Of a DNA stretch of 61,347 bases, positions 1 to 12,049 are shown one piece after another; positions within the stretch are counted from its first letter, which is position 1; each line of letters starts with the position of its first letter. The stretch comes from Purshia tridentata (lineage: Eukaryota; Streptophyta; Magnoliopsida; Rosales; Rosaceae). The notes beneath the pieces were generated by a model that was not told the DNA's origin, searched no databases, and saw only the letters and a list, made by a program, of their open reading frames with translations. The translations under genes and the position numbers were made by a program. The stretch covers positions 1 to 61,347 of the forward strand of contig QANT01003148.1 in the NCBI GenBank assembly GCA_003254885.1, in the 5' to 3' direction.

Positions 1-1560
1 AATATTATCCTTATATTTAAAACTGCTTGGTATCAAACTTTAAACTTATATACAATTATCTGTCAAATTTACAAAGAAAACCAACAAAAAAGTTAACATT
101 TGTATGAAAATTATATATATATATATATGCAAGGATGATGATAATCTAATTGCACAAAAAATTATTAGCATGATGGTCGGTTTTTATCTTATTTTTAATT
201 TCATTGCTTTAATTAAGACAACATGCTTCATGGGTTCTTAACTTTCATTAATTGGTTGTGCACTACTGCTTGCACATGAACAGATTACATGTGCGTGAAA
301 ATTGTGAGAGAGTTGCCGACTTCAAATTTCAATTCCTTCATTTGAAATTGAGAGACCGACGTGATGCTCACAACTATTGTCCATGTCAATTAAGTAACAG
401 CTTCACCCAAAAAAAAAAATGGCGACAGACTTAGAAATTAGAATAATGGAGTATTCTAATTAACTCTTCAAAGTCGTTAAAGTCAAACAACCAAAAAAAT
501 TGAAAATTTTGTTTTTTGAGAAATAAAAAAAAAAAATTGGCGACAGACTTAGAAATTAGAATAATGGAGTATTCTAATTAACTCTTCAAAGTCGTTAAAG
601 TCAAAGAACCAAAAAAATTGAAAATTTTGTTTTTTGAGAAATAAGTTGTAAATTTGTCATTCGGCTAATACAAAACAGAACGAAAAATGAGAACCGAAAC
701 AAATAAAAAAAATCCAAATACTATTTTGTTGTTTTTTGTTCTTTTGCTTTGGTCCATTCTACTACATTTATTTATTGAGTTGATCATCTAAATATATTTT
801 AGTTTAATTTTTTTTATCATTTTTTGTAAAAATTATAGACATATTCAACAATATACTATTGAAATATATAAAAAAATTTAATAATTGACAATTAAAATAA
901 CACAAATATTTCGACATCCGAATGTCTAATAACTTAAAAATGATTAATTCAACGATAAAAAGTGATTCGAACAGCGTGAACATTTTGCTTTTGACTTCGT
1001 GGTCCGATTACAATTTACAAAGCGCCCAAAAGGCCCAGCCTCCTAATTATAATCTTCCATTGTTAACTTTCACATCCTATAGAAAGACTCAAGAGGCCCA
1101 AAAAGGCTAAAAGGGCGCAATACATCCATCAACACCAATGGAGGCCCAAAAACCCTCATTAATTCTAGAATGAGTGCTCCAACTCTGACTCACATGTCGT
1201 ATTTTTTCTGAATCTCGTATCAAAAAGACCTCATTGATTCTAAAACTTTACAGATAATTACCAATACCCCCATTTTGAGCTTCCTTTTCCCTTTAAACTC
1301 CACCTGTTAATTAAGCTTTTCAACCAGTCCAGTTGTTGTTCTTTTGGCCCAGTTTTTAGTCTACCTGGTCCACTTTTTATTTTGATGTTCATTCACTGTT
1401 ATCTCTCCGTCTCAAGCACTCCTTTTTCTTTTCTCTTTCTCTTTCTCTTTCCCTATTCCTATCACTCTCTGAATTCTCAGATTCAGATCTCAAGCCAGCT
1501 TGGTCTCTTTACTCAAAGATGATAAGATCGTCTCAAATTTTTCAGATCACTAGAAGATTT
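1..1560. other. AT-rich intergenic DNA
   Basis: No coding region is supported here apart from the duplication listed separately at 411-645. Open frames are short and lack family resemblance. The 1380-1480 part is pyrimidine-rich (runs of CTTT), as in plant promoters or leaders, but I find no gene that it would serve. Confidence 0.5.
411..645. repeat. Tandem duplication, period 118 bp
   Basis: Two nearly identical copies follow each other; the word GGCGACAGACTTAGAAATTA starts at 421 and again at 539. They differ by a single base (caaacaacc versus caaagaacc) plus the length of an A-run at the junction. The near identity points to a recent duplication in this lineage. No coding content is visible. 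Confidence 0.9.
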
Positions 1561-1566
1561 CTGTCT

Positions 1567-1773
1567 CTAATAGTCGCGAAGATCATTGTTTCCTTGCTCT
1601 GCATCATCAGAATCAGAAGACCCATATGATGAATCCTTATCAGGTTCTCCCTTTGACCTGCTAGACGAATAACTAAGCAAGCTACTAGGAGTGAGCGAAG
1701 AATCCAACAAGGATTTGGCACATCCTGCAGAGCCTACCCAAAGGTTCAGGCCGTGGTTGACTTCACCGCACAA
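1567..1773 (-). other. Unrecognised 68-codon ORF, possible gene fragment
   Basis: A minus-strand frame of 68 codons whose composition looks coding: a hydrophobic and charged first half, then a Ser/Asp/Glu-rich tail (SSYGSSDSDDAEQGNNDLRD) ending in a clean stop. I do not recognise the family. No good start context, promoter or flanking exon was found, and it lies near a kinase fragment (2292-2430), so a captured or decayed exon is as likely as a gene. Confidence 0.25.
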
Positions 1774-2291
1774 AAGATCATGTTGATTTCACAATGAGTA
1801 TCTTTAGTTAATTACTTGCTTTTGTTTAAATATGATTTAATTGCTTATTTGGACTAGACATTGTTGAACACATGAAAACTTCATATTTGTCTCCAATTGA
1901 GTTGAAATGATTGCCCACCACCTCAGCTGAAATGATTTCTGCATCAGTAGAGTTAGTAAAAGTCTATAGCAGTCCATTATGGGTACTAAAACTACTTCCT
2001 TTAGCTTTTTCTTGTATCACTCTTTACCCCAACCCCCCATCCCTTTGTGTCTGCTACGTTTGATTACTATGTGGGTTGGGGAGCATTATAAGCTATTTTT
2101 TGAGTGGGATTTGGAAATCGGTAAAAAGTTTATTATTCATTATACTTATGGATGTGACTACAATTTAAAGGCATGCATCATCCCCCTGCCATTTTGTCTA
2201 TTCCTGTTATTATTTTCGACCTTTAAATGTATTGGTTTCAATCTCAGCTTTACATCCAGTATTATTATTATGTCATGGAAAGTAATATATA

Positions 2292-2430
2292 GGGAAAAAG
2301 AGGTTTTGGAACTGTGTACAAAGGGGAATCACATGATGGGACGAAGATTGCGTTTAAGAGGATGAAATTTGGAGTGGTGGCCGATAAGGGTCTAAATGAA
2401 TTGAAGTTTATGAGTGCAGTTCTTACTAAG
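2292..2430 (+). pseudogene. TMK-like receptor kinase fragment
   Basis: In the frame starting at 2292 about 46 codons read through without a stop and match the start of a plant TMK/BARK-type receptor kinase domain: a glycine-rich loop (GFGTVYKGE), then [12 protein letters not shown] with the VAIK-type lysine, then [11 protein letters not shown] leading to AVLTK. The rest of the kinase, the LRR ectodomain and the transmembrane segment are absent on both sides. The motif GRGGFGTV is degraded to GKRGFGTV and IAVKRM to IAFKRM. Downstream it runs straight into the palindromic repeat array. This is a remnant exon piece, not an active kinase; gene capture by a transposon is possible. Confidence 0.75.
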
Positions 2431-2439
2431 TCCGACAGC

Positions 2440-3090
2440 AATTTTATGGTTGTTACTGTTTTTCAGTAACAATATGTAGATAAGGCTATAATTGTTACTG
2501 ACAAGCTATAATTGTTAATGTCTGTCAGTAATATGTAAGGTTTTTTTATCAATTATTAACTTAAAATAAAAATATAATTAGGTGAAGTTATAATTGTTAC
2601 TGGCTGTCAGTAACAATGTATAAGTGTGCCAAGTAGTAACAATATATAAGTGGGGCATGTTCTTGTGTACCTTTGTTTCAATGTTGTGTGTATGTATATG
2701 TTCAGTTTGTAAGCATTGAATTCAAGTAACAATAAGGTGACAGTAACAATCACCTTATTAGTAACAATTAGGTGATTGTTACTGTTCGAGATAGTAACAA
2801 TAAGATAATTGTTACTGTCTGACAGTAACAATAAGGTGATTGTTACTGCATGATAGTAACAATTCTTTAGATATGGGAAAAAAAAAAAGAGCTTTTATGC
2901 TATTTTTTATGTATTTGTACATAAAAAAAATATAAGAATTTATAAGTTACTTTATTTTTGAATTTTTTTACAAAATAAGAATTGTTACTGTCAAACAGTA
3001 ACAATTCTTTTGACAGTAACAATTTTCGAATTTACTGTAGCACGCTACAGTAACGTCGCTACAGTAACGGCGTTACTGTAGCACCTGATT
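2440..3090. repeat. Array of short palindromes built on GTTACTG/CAGTAAC
   Basis: The core ATTGTTACTG and its complement CAGTAACAAT occur about twenty times within roughly 640 bp, mostly as facing pairs that form hairpins. The clearest lies at 2808-2832, where arms ATTGTTACTGTC and GACAGTAACAAT flank one T. At 3030-3085 the unit changes to GCTACAGTAACG facing CGTTACTGTAGC. Spacers are irregular (8-60 bp), which excludes CRISPR. An AT-rich spacer at 2870-2980 interrupts the array. Confidence 0.8.
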
Positions 3091-5869
3091 TTTAAAATGT
3101 GGACCGGCTGGGAATTGGGCTTCCGTATTTGGGCCTTTTAAACAATGATTTTGTCCAAATAGACTTATAAAAAAAAAACCCAAAACTTTATGTATGCTTC
3201 ATTTGCTTCTTGGCAATACATATAATGCATCATTTTCTATTTACATAGTTGGATCTTTTTTGTCTTTGGCTTTAGAATTCAAAATTTATATAGCTAGATT
3301 TGAGATTTTCTCTGACGTACCCAACTTTTGGGTGAATTATTGCCAACTTATAATATTTATTGTCCCCAGCATTATATATAACCCTATCTCCTGAATATTA
3401 GTACTTATTATTACTCAACATAATTGCAGTACAAATTTACACTTCAATTAAATGATAAGAGGCATCAGATCTATACTCTATGATGTTGTATTGCAATTTG
3501 AAAATCAACTAGAAGGGGGAAAATGGAAATGCACAAGGGCTGCAGTATGCTTCTATCTTTGTTTTCACAACAGTTTTTTTTTTTGGTTTTAGTCTGAGAC
3601 TCAGAATAAAAATCAAGCAATACAACATATACAGAAGATTCATGTTCCACACAAAAATTCGGCAAAAATTCCATCTAAATCTATTTTAATTAGTCGGAAA
3701 ACTATTTGAAAAATATTGAAGAGCAAAGTTACTGTGCATGTCACTTTCATTCTTTTATGGCAACAATCAATATCAGCTTTAATGAACTTCAACATCGTTG
3801 ACTTGGCATGCTTAATTTCTACATAAATGTGAAGAGATATTACATATTTTAGTTCAAAAGAATTAAATCATATGTCCCAATATGAAAGGGTCTAATATCT
3901 ATAAGATTAAGATTGATGTTATAATGTTTTATGTAATAGCCTCACAGATAAAGCACTAACAATGTTTTATAAATTTGATTAACAAGTTGTTGTAACATTA
4001 ACTGGCAATGTACTAGCTATGAGCTTAAAATCAATCCCACCCTCAAGTATTCAAATTTGGAGGGTCTTTGAGTAGGACAAGGTCACTAATTTGTAGGGTT
4101 CGAAATCCCCCACTCTAGTTATTCTGTGGATTTGAACCAGGATATCAAGGAAGGTAAACTATATATGGAATGAAAGTTACTCTGCAGTTACTTTGCTGGC
4201 CAATGGATCGAGTTACAGTGTTTAAAATTATTAAAACCCAGAAGTACTTGTCACCTTATTTCAAGTTAAAGTGATGAATGTCTTCTCTGATCACTTGGCT
4301 AGCTACCAAAATCTGCGGGGTGGTTAAAATTTAAATTTCAAACAATAACAAAGGACCAAACATTATTTATGCTATCACCCAAAATGGGAAACAAAACTGG
4401 TGAAGATTATTAAATTTCATTTATGACAAGCATCGAAAGTAACAATTAACCAGTACATGGTACTAAATTACCATGCAAGAGTCTCGTGACTGCTTTTAAA
4501 ATTTTCTCATTTGGGTGGGCTGCTTCGCTACTTTATGCCACCCACTAATGAGTAATGACTCAGGGAAATTATTTCATGCTAATTATAGAGTGATGATTTG
4601 ATTCAGGGTCTAACAAATAATGGAAGTGATGTTGATAATGAATTAATGATAATAACAAATTAAAAGCACTAATATTAATAATTTGATTTCGAATAGCCCC
4701 AAAGTACATATTGAAGACTAAGCACTAGTACTACTAATTAGTTTAGTTTAGCCTTTACCTCATTTGTTGTTCAAAAACAAAAAACTCTCTGGTTTTCACA
4801 GTCCCGTGACCTTTCCTGTTGAGGAGAGGCTTCTAAGCACACACGTATTTCCATTTGATACAGACAGTCCTATATTTTTCTGCATGGCTATTTTGTGAAA
4901 AGTGAGCTCAACCAATGAACCAAAATGGTCCAAACCCAAATTAACACTTAGCTAGTCTGATAATTTAATATGGTATCTTGGCCAAAAAAATATATATAAT
5001 ATGGTACAGTAACAGTAATTAGCAATAATCTGTGTACCAACTTGGTTTTATTAATGAACACGTGGTGCATGACAACGGTGTTTTCATGAATGGCAAAAAA
5101 AAAAAATAGAATGTGTTACATCATTATGTTTTGTTTTTGTTGGGTTTTTTGTACCCGTTAGGTTTCAAAACTTGTATCCCTATTCTGCAGAAAACGCCAA
5201 AGTGGATTATAATAAAATTATGAGTTGTGTGAGACACGCCCTTCACTGAAATTGTTCCAAAGCCTTTGAACCACATTATATATGCTAAGATTTAAAAAAA
5301 AACCTCTTGTAGAAGGTGTCAAAGCCGGCCTGGCAGTCAATAACTCAGTATTGTATGGATGAGAGTTGAGACAACAAATCCAATCCAAATTTATTGGGCA
5401 TACCATATACCCCAAATCATAGGTAACTTATTTGATAGTCACATTGTTGGATCCAAGATAAATGAGATTGGGGGCCAAGTCAAATAAATGTTTCTTACCA
5501 ACAGAAATTCTGAATTTCTGGTTAAAACCCTGATTATGCTTTTCTTTTACCTTTTAAAATGACCCAAAAAATTCCCTTAATAAAAAATTAAAAAAGAGGA
5601 AAAAATAATAATAAACAAGACTATCATGATTGGTGCACAGTACAACCTTCCAGTCTGTGATTTGGTTTATGTACGACAAAAGCCAAATGCACCCCATTAA
5701 TGATTAATCACACCCAAAATCTTCTAACGATTTTGTTGCCCAATAATTAAAAAAAGAAAGAGCACCAAATCTTAGACTAGTATTTTGCTATGAACTTTCA
5801 GGTGGGTACACAATTTCCTTAAAGTCAATGCACCCACTGTTCTGGTCTGCTCGTGTTCTGTGGATCTGA
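3091..5869. other. Intergenic DNA without a supported gene
   Basis: Only short frames in AT-rich sequence. A tRNA B-box-like word (GGTTCGAAATCC) sits near 4098 without a matching A box. I see no exon chain, RNA gene or complete element. Confidence 0.5.
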
Positions 5870-6339
5870 GTCACAGATAGCTCACTTGCAGTTGCTGGTG
5901 AGTTGTACATGGCACAATGTTTATTTTGCTTTGTGCTTGTTTTTCATACGTGTTCTTGTCCTGGTTTTCTTAATATTCTGCCTTGGATTTTTTAGGTGCT
6001 AGAAGGGAGAGAATTAGGTTGATCAATGTTGAGAAATAACAAGCTCATAATTCAGGTAAATGTGTATAATATGCATGGAATGTTAATGGGATCATGGCAT
6101 TTGTGCTTTTAATTTGTTGATCTTTCAGTATCTTTCAAATCATTATGCAAGATAGACTAATGGATAGGTGACATTTCCCTTTTTCATTTGCTCAGTTGTT
6201 ACTTGTTATCTCTTCAATCATCTCTGTTACTCAGATTTTCATATGAGAAATCAATTTCATGATATGTCATTTTCTGTTCTGTTTCAAATTTCACTTGATT
6301 TTTCACGCTCAGATCCATCACCTCCTAATTTCAGGACTG

Positions 6340-6393
<54 letters not shown>

Positions 6394-6717
6394 TTTCTTT
6401 CTCTGCATCTATCACCTTCAAGCATCAGCCGTTTGAAAGTTTCAAAGGAGAATCTTCTTTCCTTTTGTGATTAACTTTATTTATTGTTGTTTATGTTAGC
6501 GGCAACTAATCATTTGTTTGGCCTGTGTCTTTCACTAAACAGAACCAAAGAAATACAATTTATGTCTGCCACAGACAATCATCGAAAAGATTGACTAGAA
6601 TATCCAAACCAATGTAAGTATCATATGATAATTTATTTGTGATTTGTAATGAAGTATTAGTAATTTAGTACCATCTGACATTCTAACTTTTGTGATTGTT
6701 ATCTTCCATCAGAGAAT
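5870..6717 (+). promoter_or_regulatory. Putative 5' leader of the TRM-like gene, with short uORF
   Basis: The sequence before the TRM-like start codon contains splice-like signals, clearest a donor GTAAGT at 6613 and an acceptor ending CAG at 6713, five bases upstream of the ATG. This suggests a 5'-UTR intron. A ten-codon uORF (6562-6594, ATG TCT ... TGA) lies in the last leader exon. The leader also holds a long CT microsatellite (6340-6388). Transcript start not determined. Confidence 0.45.
6340..6388. repeat. (CT)n microsatellite
   Basis: About 24 uninterrupted CT units. It lies in the presumed leader or leader intron of the TRM-like gene and produces false Ser/Leu-repeat ORFs in three frames. 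Confidence 0.95.
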
Positions 6718-9700
6718 ATGCCTCAAGACGGTCTGAGATCAGCTGTCTACAGATCTTTTGTCACATGTGATGATCCTAAAGGGGTTGTTGATTGTGGTAT
6801 GATAAGAAAATCCAAGAGTGGTTCTCAGAAAATGGAGCAGAAGACCGAAAACCACCGAAGAAAGTCGAAGAACTCAAGTACATCTTTGGATTGCAAGGCA
6901 GAGAAAGATGAGAAGATCTCCGAAGGGTTCACAGGAAATTTTCATAGCCCATCTTCCTTTCAACTTAGGGAAGTGTCTAGAGGAGCTCAGAAGCTGAACC
7001 ATATGATTGATTCTTGGTCTAATGGGATGAGGTTTGATGGGCAGCATAAAGACATTGCAAAAGATTTGTTGAAAGGGGCTCTTGATCTGCAAGAGTCTCT
7101 TGTCATGCTTGGCAAGTTTCAGGAAGCTTCACAGTACATGTCTCACTTGAATAAAAGGCACATAGGAAAGTCTGAAAGAAGAAGAAATGATGGAGTGCAG
7201 GCTGAGAGAGCATATTCAAATCACTATGGAGATCATCAAAATTCTGTGACAGAATTTCAAAAGCCTAGGCTTTCTGCTGATGGGTCTTCAAGGAGTAGTA
7301 CTGAAGAACTTAAGAAGGTGATCAGAGACAGCCTTGTGAGACAGAAATTGTTCGAGAATACAACCACTGCTGAAAAGGGTTTTACTTTTTTCCCTCATAG
7401 ATGTATGGATTCATGTTCAGATTCTCCCTCCACCAGCTCAAGCCAATCTTCTTTGTTTCATACAGCTAGTGAAACCACCATTGCATCAGCAGCTCCACAG
7501 AGGGCAAAGGGCCCAAATTTGATTGCTAAGCTCATGGGTATAGAAGAATACCCCTACAAACCTTTGCAGGCTTCTCTCGAGAAACAGATTGAGGAGGGTG
7601 AGAAGATTTCAAATCAGCAGAGGCCTATGTTTGATATTGATATGCCAAAGGTGAGGAAGCCTCAAACTGTGGTTCAAAAGGTGGATAGCGAAAGGAGGAC
7701 CTTGAGGGAAGTTCTTGAAACAATGCAATTTAAAGGACTTCTGAAAAGGAATTCTGTTAAAGAGCATAAGCCTGATTTCCATCATTGCAGTGACTCCAAT
7801 TCCAAAGAAAGATTCATTCGAGAAAGGCCACCTATTGTACTTATAAAGCCTCTTCCTGATCCATCCCTGGAATTGGAGGAGCCCCAACATGCACCATTGG
7901 TTCAGGGAGAGGAAGCTTTCTACACAAAAAAGATGCTAAAAAAGCTGAGAACAGAAGAAGAGCTTTGTTCCAAGACAATCAATTGTAAAGAAGAAGCTTT
8001 GAAGTCTGACAAAATGCATCAGAAAATGGAGGCAGAAGAGACTCCAATCAAAAAGCTCAACGAGGAAGGAGCTAAAAACCATAAAGTGGCAGTAGGGAAG
8101 CCTGAAGAAAAAGAGGCCAAGTCAACTAAAGAGAAGGCTTCAAGGAAGTTAAAAGCTTCTCATCCTGTAGATCACAAACCACAGAAAAAGGAGGCAATTG
8201 ACAAGAAAGTTGACAAGATCCAAAAGGTGACTTCTGTGAGCAGGAAGTCACCAGAGAAAGATATAGTTAAAGCTAAAAATGTGTCAAAGTCTCAAGATCA
8301 AGACAAAGTGACATCTCCAAAGGCAAGAAAGCCTGAACCTGGATCAAACATTGTAAAGAATCAAATTTCTCGACAACCAGGTACTTTAACAAACATAATC
8401 TCAAAACGCTCAACCTCAACGCAGACTGTGGTGGGTAATTCCACTGAACGGAAAAGGAATCACTTAAAAAAGGAAAGGCCAGTCAAGGAGCCTACAGGAG
8501 CTAAATCAGTTGTAAGTCTTCCTCATAAAAAATCTTTTTATTGGTCATAATTTGAAAATCTATGTTCCGTTTTCTCATCCAACCTTATGCGTAGCTCTCG
8601 TGGTTTATTGAAAAAAATTTCAGAAGTATGGAACCGAAATGTCAAAACTATACTTTGCCATACAAATTAACTTTTGAAATAAGGAAATAATTTTGGTTTT
8701 TGAAAAATTAATGTAGTCCTTTTTCTTTATGCAGACCAAAAATGTTGTAAGTGAAGGAAATGACAAGAGGATTGAATCGATTGATATTGATCATACAAGT
8801 GACTCTACTCCGATCAGGCCTGACAATGCTCTTGCGGATCAACGCCCTAAAGAAGAGGAAACAGATATCTATGGATCTCAGAGTGGAGGTATGGCCTTCT
8901 TTAATTACAAATAAAATGATTATGCAATGCCTAAAGTTTGATTATTAAGTATGGCCATACTGGTTATATGAGGGCAAGCCATGCCATAATATATACATAA
9001 TATAATGGATGTTCATTTTCTATGCATCTGAGTGTTCTAATTTATACATTGAGACTTGCATTGGCAAGAAACTTGATGATTCCTTAGTGATCAACATCTC
9101 TTGCTCATGATCAAAACAAGTTGAAGAATTGCTTGAATTACAATATTACAAATCTTAGTGGTTTTTTCAACTACTCAAAATTATTATAACACCTCCACTA
9201 CACATTAGGCATGCTATAACCTCAATAAGGTCATGAAGAAGGTAGTTTAGTCATCTCTTCCAAAAGAACATATTGGAACTGCCAACAAATTTCATATAAA
9301 GATGATGTATACATCTATGTATGAATACTGCTCAATTGTCAGCATGGCAATTTCCACCTTTATATTTGGGAAGAACTGCATTATTCAATTTATTTATAAT
9401 ATCTTTCTTACTTTTGGGAAACTAAATTTCGGGTTAGTTTCATGTGCATAGATGTAAAATTTAGTTGACCTTTTCCTTTTCAACCACAGGACATTGCAGT
9501 AATTGCCAAACTTCTCTATGTGATGCCACACCACTGAACCCCAAACAAGAAACAGAAGTTAAAACTGCAGAAGAAGCTTCTGAACACATCAGTCAGAGTG
9601 GAAGGGATGGCAAAATCTCCGAAAGTCAAAATCTTGGAGATTTTCTTTTTAGCAATCCATCATTTCTAAGTCTTGCAGAGGAGTTTTTTGATCTTAACGT

Positions 9701-10124
9701 GAAAAGCTTTACAATCTTACAAACATCTTCCATCTACGATTTTGGAGTATCCAGTAGAAGACTATATCTAGATTGTGCAAATGAACTCATTGAGTGCAAA
9801 AGCTTTCAAGATTCACAAGCAGTTAATCCTCTGTTACTAACATGTCAGGGCAAGCCTAGAACTTGCATATCTCTACACAAGTTGGTGGATGAAGTTTGTA
9901 ACGGGATTGAGAATCTGCAAAAACACAGCAAGCTTGCTGGTGAGAGCTTTCTTGCAGATAGTATCTATGAAATGTTGCAGAGAGATATAATGTGCAAGGG
10001 AGTGGTAAATGGGACATGGGATTTGGGTTGGAGGAATGGATTTTCTAGGGATGAAGCTGAGCAAGTAGTGAATGACATAGAGAAAATGGTTTTGAATGAA
10101 TTGATTGAGGAGGTATTTGCATAA
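6718..10124 (+). CDS. TRM-like DUF3741/DUF4378 protein (TON1-recruiting-motif family)
   Basis: Three exons, 6718-8511, 8735-8888 and 9490-10124, give 860 residues. The DUF3741-type motif NLIAKLMGIEE (residues 267-277, the VARLMGLE motif of LONGIFOLIA/TRM proteins) and a C-terminal DUF4378 region (about 700-860) define the family. Between them the protein is Lys/Glu-rich and probably disordered (about 400-600). Family members associate with microtubule arrays and recruit TON1/PP2A to control preprophase bands and cell shape; for this protein that role is inferred. The opening MPQDGLRSAVYRSFVTCDDP is a conserved subgroup start and supports 6718. From memory the best Arabidopsis match is TRM34, consistent with neighbouring synteny. 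Intron phases are 0 and 1. Database entries sometimes mislabel this family as a GlcNAc-transferase subunit P relative; I see no support for that. Confidence 0.85.
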
Positions 10125-11590
10125 TTCCTGCTCCAGCAATATCTGATTATCATACATAATTTATATGGTACACAGGTTTGCAAGGTAACTATTGCACTCT
10201 TTTATTATTATTTTTTTTTCTCTGTACATATATGACAGCTCATGTACGCTAATACTAGAAAGGGAGTGCCAGAAACTCTCGACTTGAATCTCTCGAGGTT
10301 ATATGAGGTTATATATCATCGTTTACTACATATGTTTCTCAGCAGTCAGATGAACATCTTCTAACCTTAAAAAAGGGAAAATCATGGAATATGTAGTAGA
10401 AGTGTGGAGCATCTCAAGATTAAAGGATGTTTTCTGCAAATTAGAGTCGTATTTTTTGCATACTAACATGAATGCCTTGTATAAATTTGTAGATGCAATT
10501 TTTCTTCAAAATTTAAGACAACTAGTAATTGGAAAATTATAAGAATCTGAAAATATATCATTCCAGAAAATGTTACTATATCGACTGACTTATCTTCATG
10601 CTATGCAATATTGGGGTGAATCAGAAGAAACACAATGCAGTTGTGCCATCTGAAATTAGATATACAAAAAGTGCTACTCAGGATTACATCACCATACAAA
10701 TATACAATACCTTTGTATTCATCAAATCCTTCTAAAGATATCGATAAGACAGAGATACTCCATATAAATCTGTATTGTTTAGTTTGTGTGTAGTCAAGAT
10801 TATATATGGATAACAGGAATACTATATAGCACCTTCTTTGAAGGCTACAAGACTCCTAATAAATCTGTATTTTTTAGTTGTGTTCTCCTGTGAAGCGGCC
10901 AAACCAAGAGAAGGGACTATCAATTTTTAAAATCATTGAAACCTCTTAACCCAATATCTCACTCACTCAGCGAGTCTGGAAAATGAGCCATATAACATCC
11001 AGACGCCATGCATATACACGTTTTGAAAGGACACGGAAGGTAACAGTGTCTTGTTATATGACTTGGACTAGTTACAATGACTTGTTGGCGGTGAGTACAG
11101 CTATTCAACTCTCGATAAGGCATATGTTTTATGAGGAGTTGGGTGACAACCACTACCACAGAATAAACAACAGACTCCTACAACAAATGATGAGGGTGGT
11201 GATGAATTTGATGATTTCATGCTTTGACAATTGAAAAGTGAGTAACCAATTCCCGGAAAAAAGGATAATAAAAAAAAAGATCCACAAGGACCACTAGTGA
11301 AAAATTAATAAAAAACAATAAATTGAGCAAAAAGGGGATACATGATTTTAACTCTGAGGAATTACAGAGAGGCACATATAGGGGCACTGTGACGCTCCAC
11401 TGATTGAGGAGATAAGGACACTTCAACTACTAGACTACCGCTACCATTTATACAAAACTCTTTTTACCAGGATCATACAAACTTGGATTACACAGATAAG
11501 AAAAACCCAATAATGCCCATGTGATCTAGTTGCCTCTAGAAACTTCATCTCTGTTTCTCTCTTTCTATCTTGACCCCTGAAGTGGTTAAT
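10125..11590. other. Intergenic region between convergent 3' ends
   Basis: Holds the 3' UTRs of the TRM-like gene (+) and the dynein light chain gene (-). An 83-codon frame at 10983-11234 (+) resembles nothing I know. No RNA gene or repeat stands out. Confidence 0.5.
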
Positions 11591-12049
11591 TCAAGAGGAG
11601 GCTCCCTTGAAGATAAGGAAATTGAGGGTCTCCAGAGCAAAATATATGAAAGTCCCTGGTGTATGAGTGAAGAAGCCACCGAAGTTTGAACCCACCACAC
11701 ATTGCCAGCCACTCCCATACATCTTGTCAAACTCCTTAAAACACAAAACAAATTCCCATTAAACAAAAAACCAAAATTTATTGAAAAAATGAATAAAAGA
11801 TAAGGAATCAATGGCCGTGACAGCAAAATATAGTAGCAGTGGTGCTTAATTTGCTACTAGTAGAAACTATAAGAAAACAAACAGAAAATGAAAATAAATA
11901 TATATATACACCTTCTTGATGTGGGAAGCAATAGATATGCAGTCAAGCACATCATGGAGATCAAGGGCTTGAGAAGCACAAGCCATGGCTTGCAGCTGCA
12001 TCTTCTCTGGCATGTCTGTTTCCTTTATCATAGCTTTTCCTTCCAACAT
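11591..12049 (-). CDS. Dynein light chain, LC8/DYNLL family
   Basis: Two exons, 12049-11912 and 11734-11591, joined in phase 0, encode 93 residues, the usual plant LC8 length. The LC8 fold is evident: MLEGKAMIKETDMP, then MQLQAMACASQALDL, then HIKK joined to EFDKMYGSGWQCVVGSNFGG and FIYFALETLNFLIFKG. The GTFIYF strand is the dimer and target-binding edge. Flowering plants lack dynein motors, so LC8 acts there as a dimerising hub in other complexes such as the nuclear pore. An in-frame ATG at 12106 would add 19 basic residues; I chose 12049 because family proteins start MLEGKA. Head-to-head with the LIKE-COV gene, about 1.2 kb apart. Confidence 0.93.

Noticed and set aside
1979..2365. 128-codon + strand ORF overlapping the kinase fragment
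   Set aside because: It reads the kinase segment out of frame, and its upstream part has no family similarity.
2440..3090. CRISPR-like array
   Set aside because: Spacers are irregular and repeats are inverted pairs; the context is a plant nuclear genome.
4085..4125. tRNA-like B box GGTTCGAAATCC
   Set aside because: No A box at the right distance and no acceptor stem; at most a SINE remnant.
6168..6474. ORFs with long Ser-Leu repeats
   Set aside because: Translation of the CT microsatellite; the repeat is open in several frames.
10983..11234. 83-codon ORF between the TRM-like and LC8 genes
   Set aside because: No recognisable family, no splice partners, and it lies in convergent 3' flanks.
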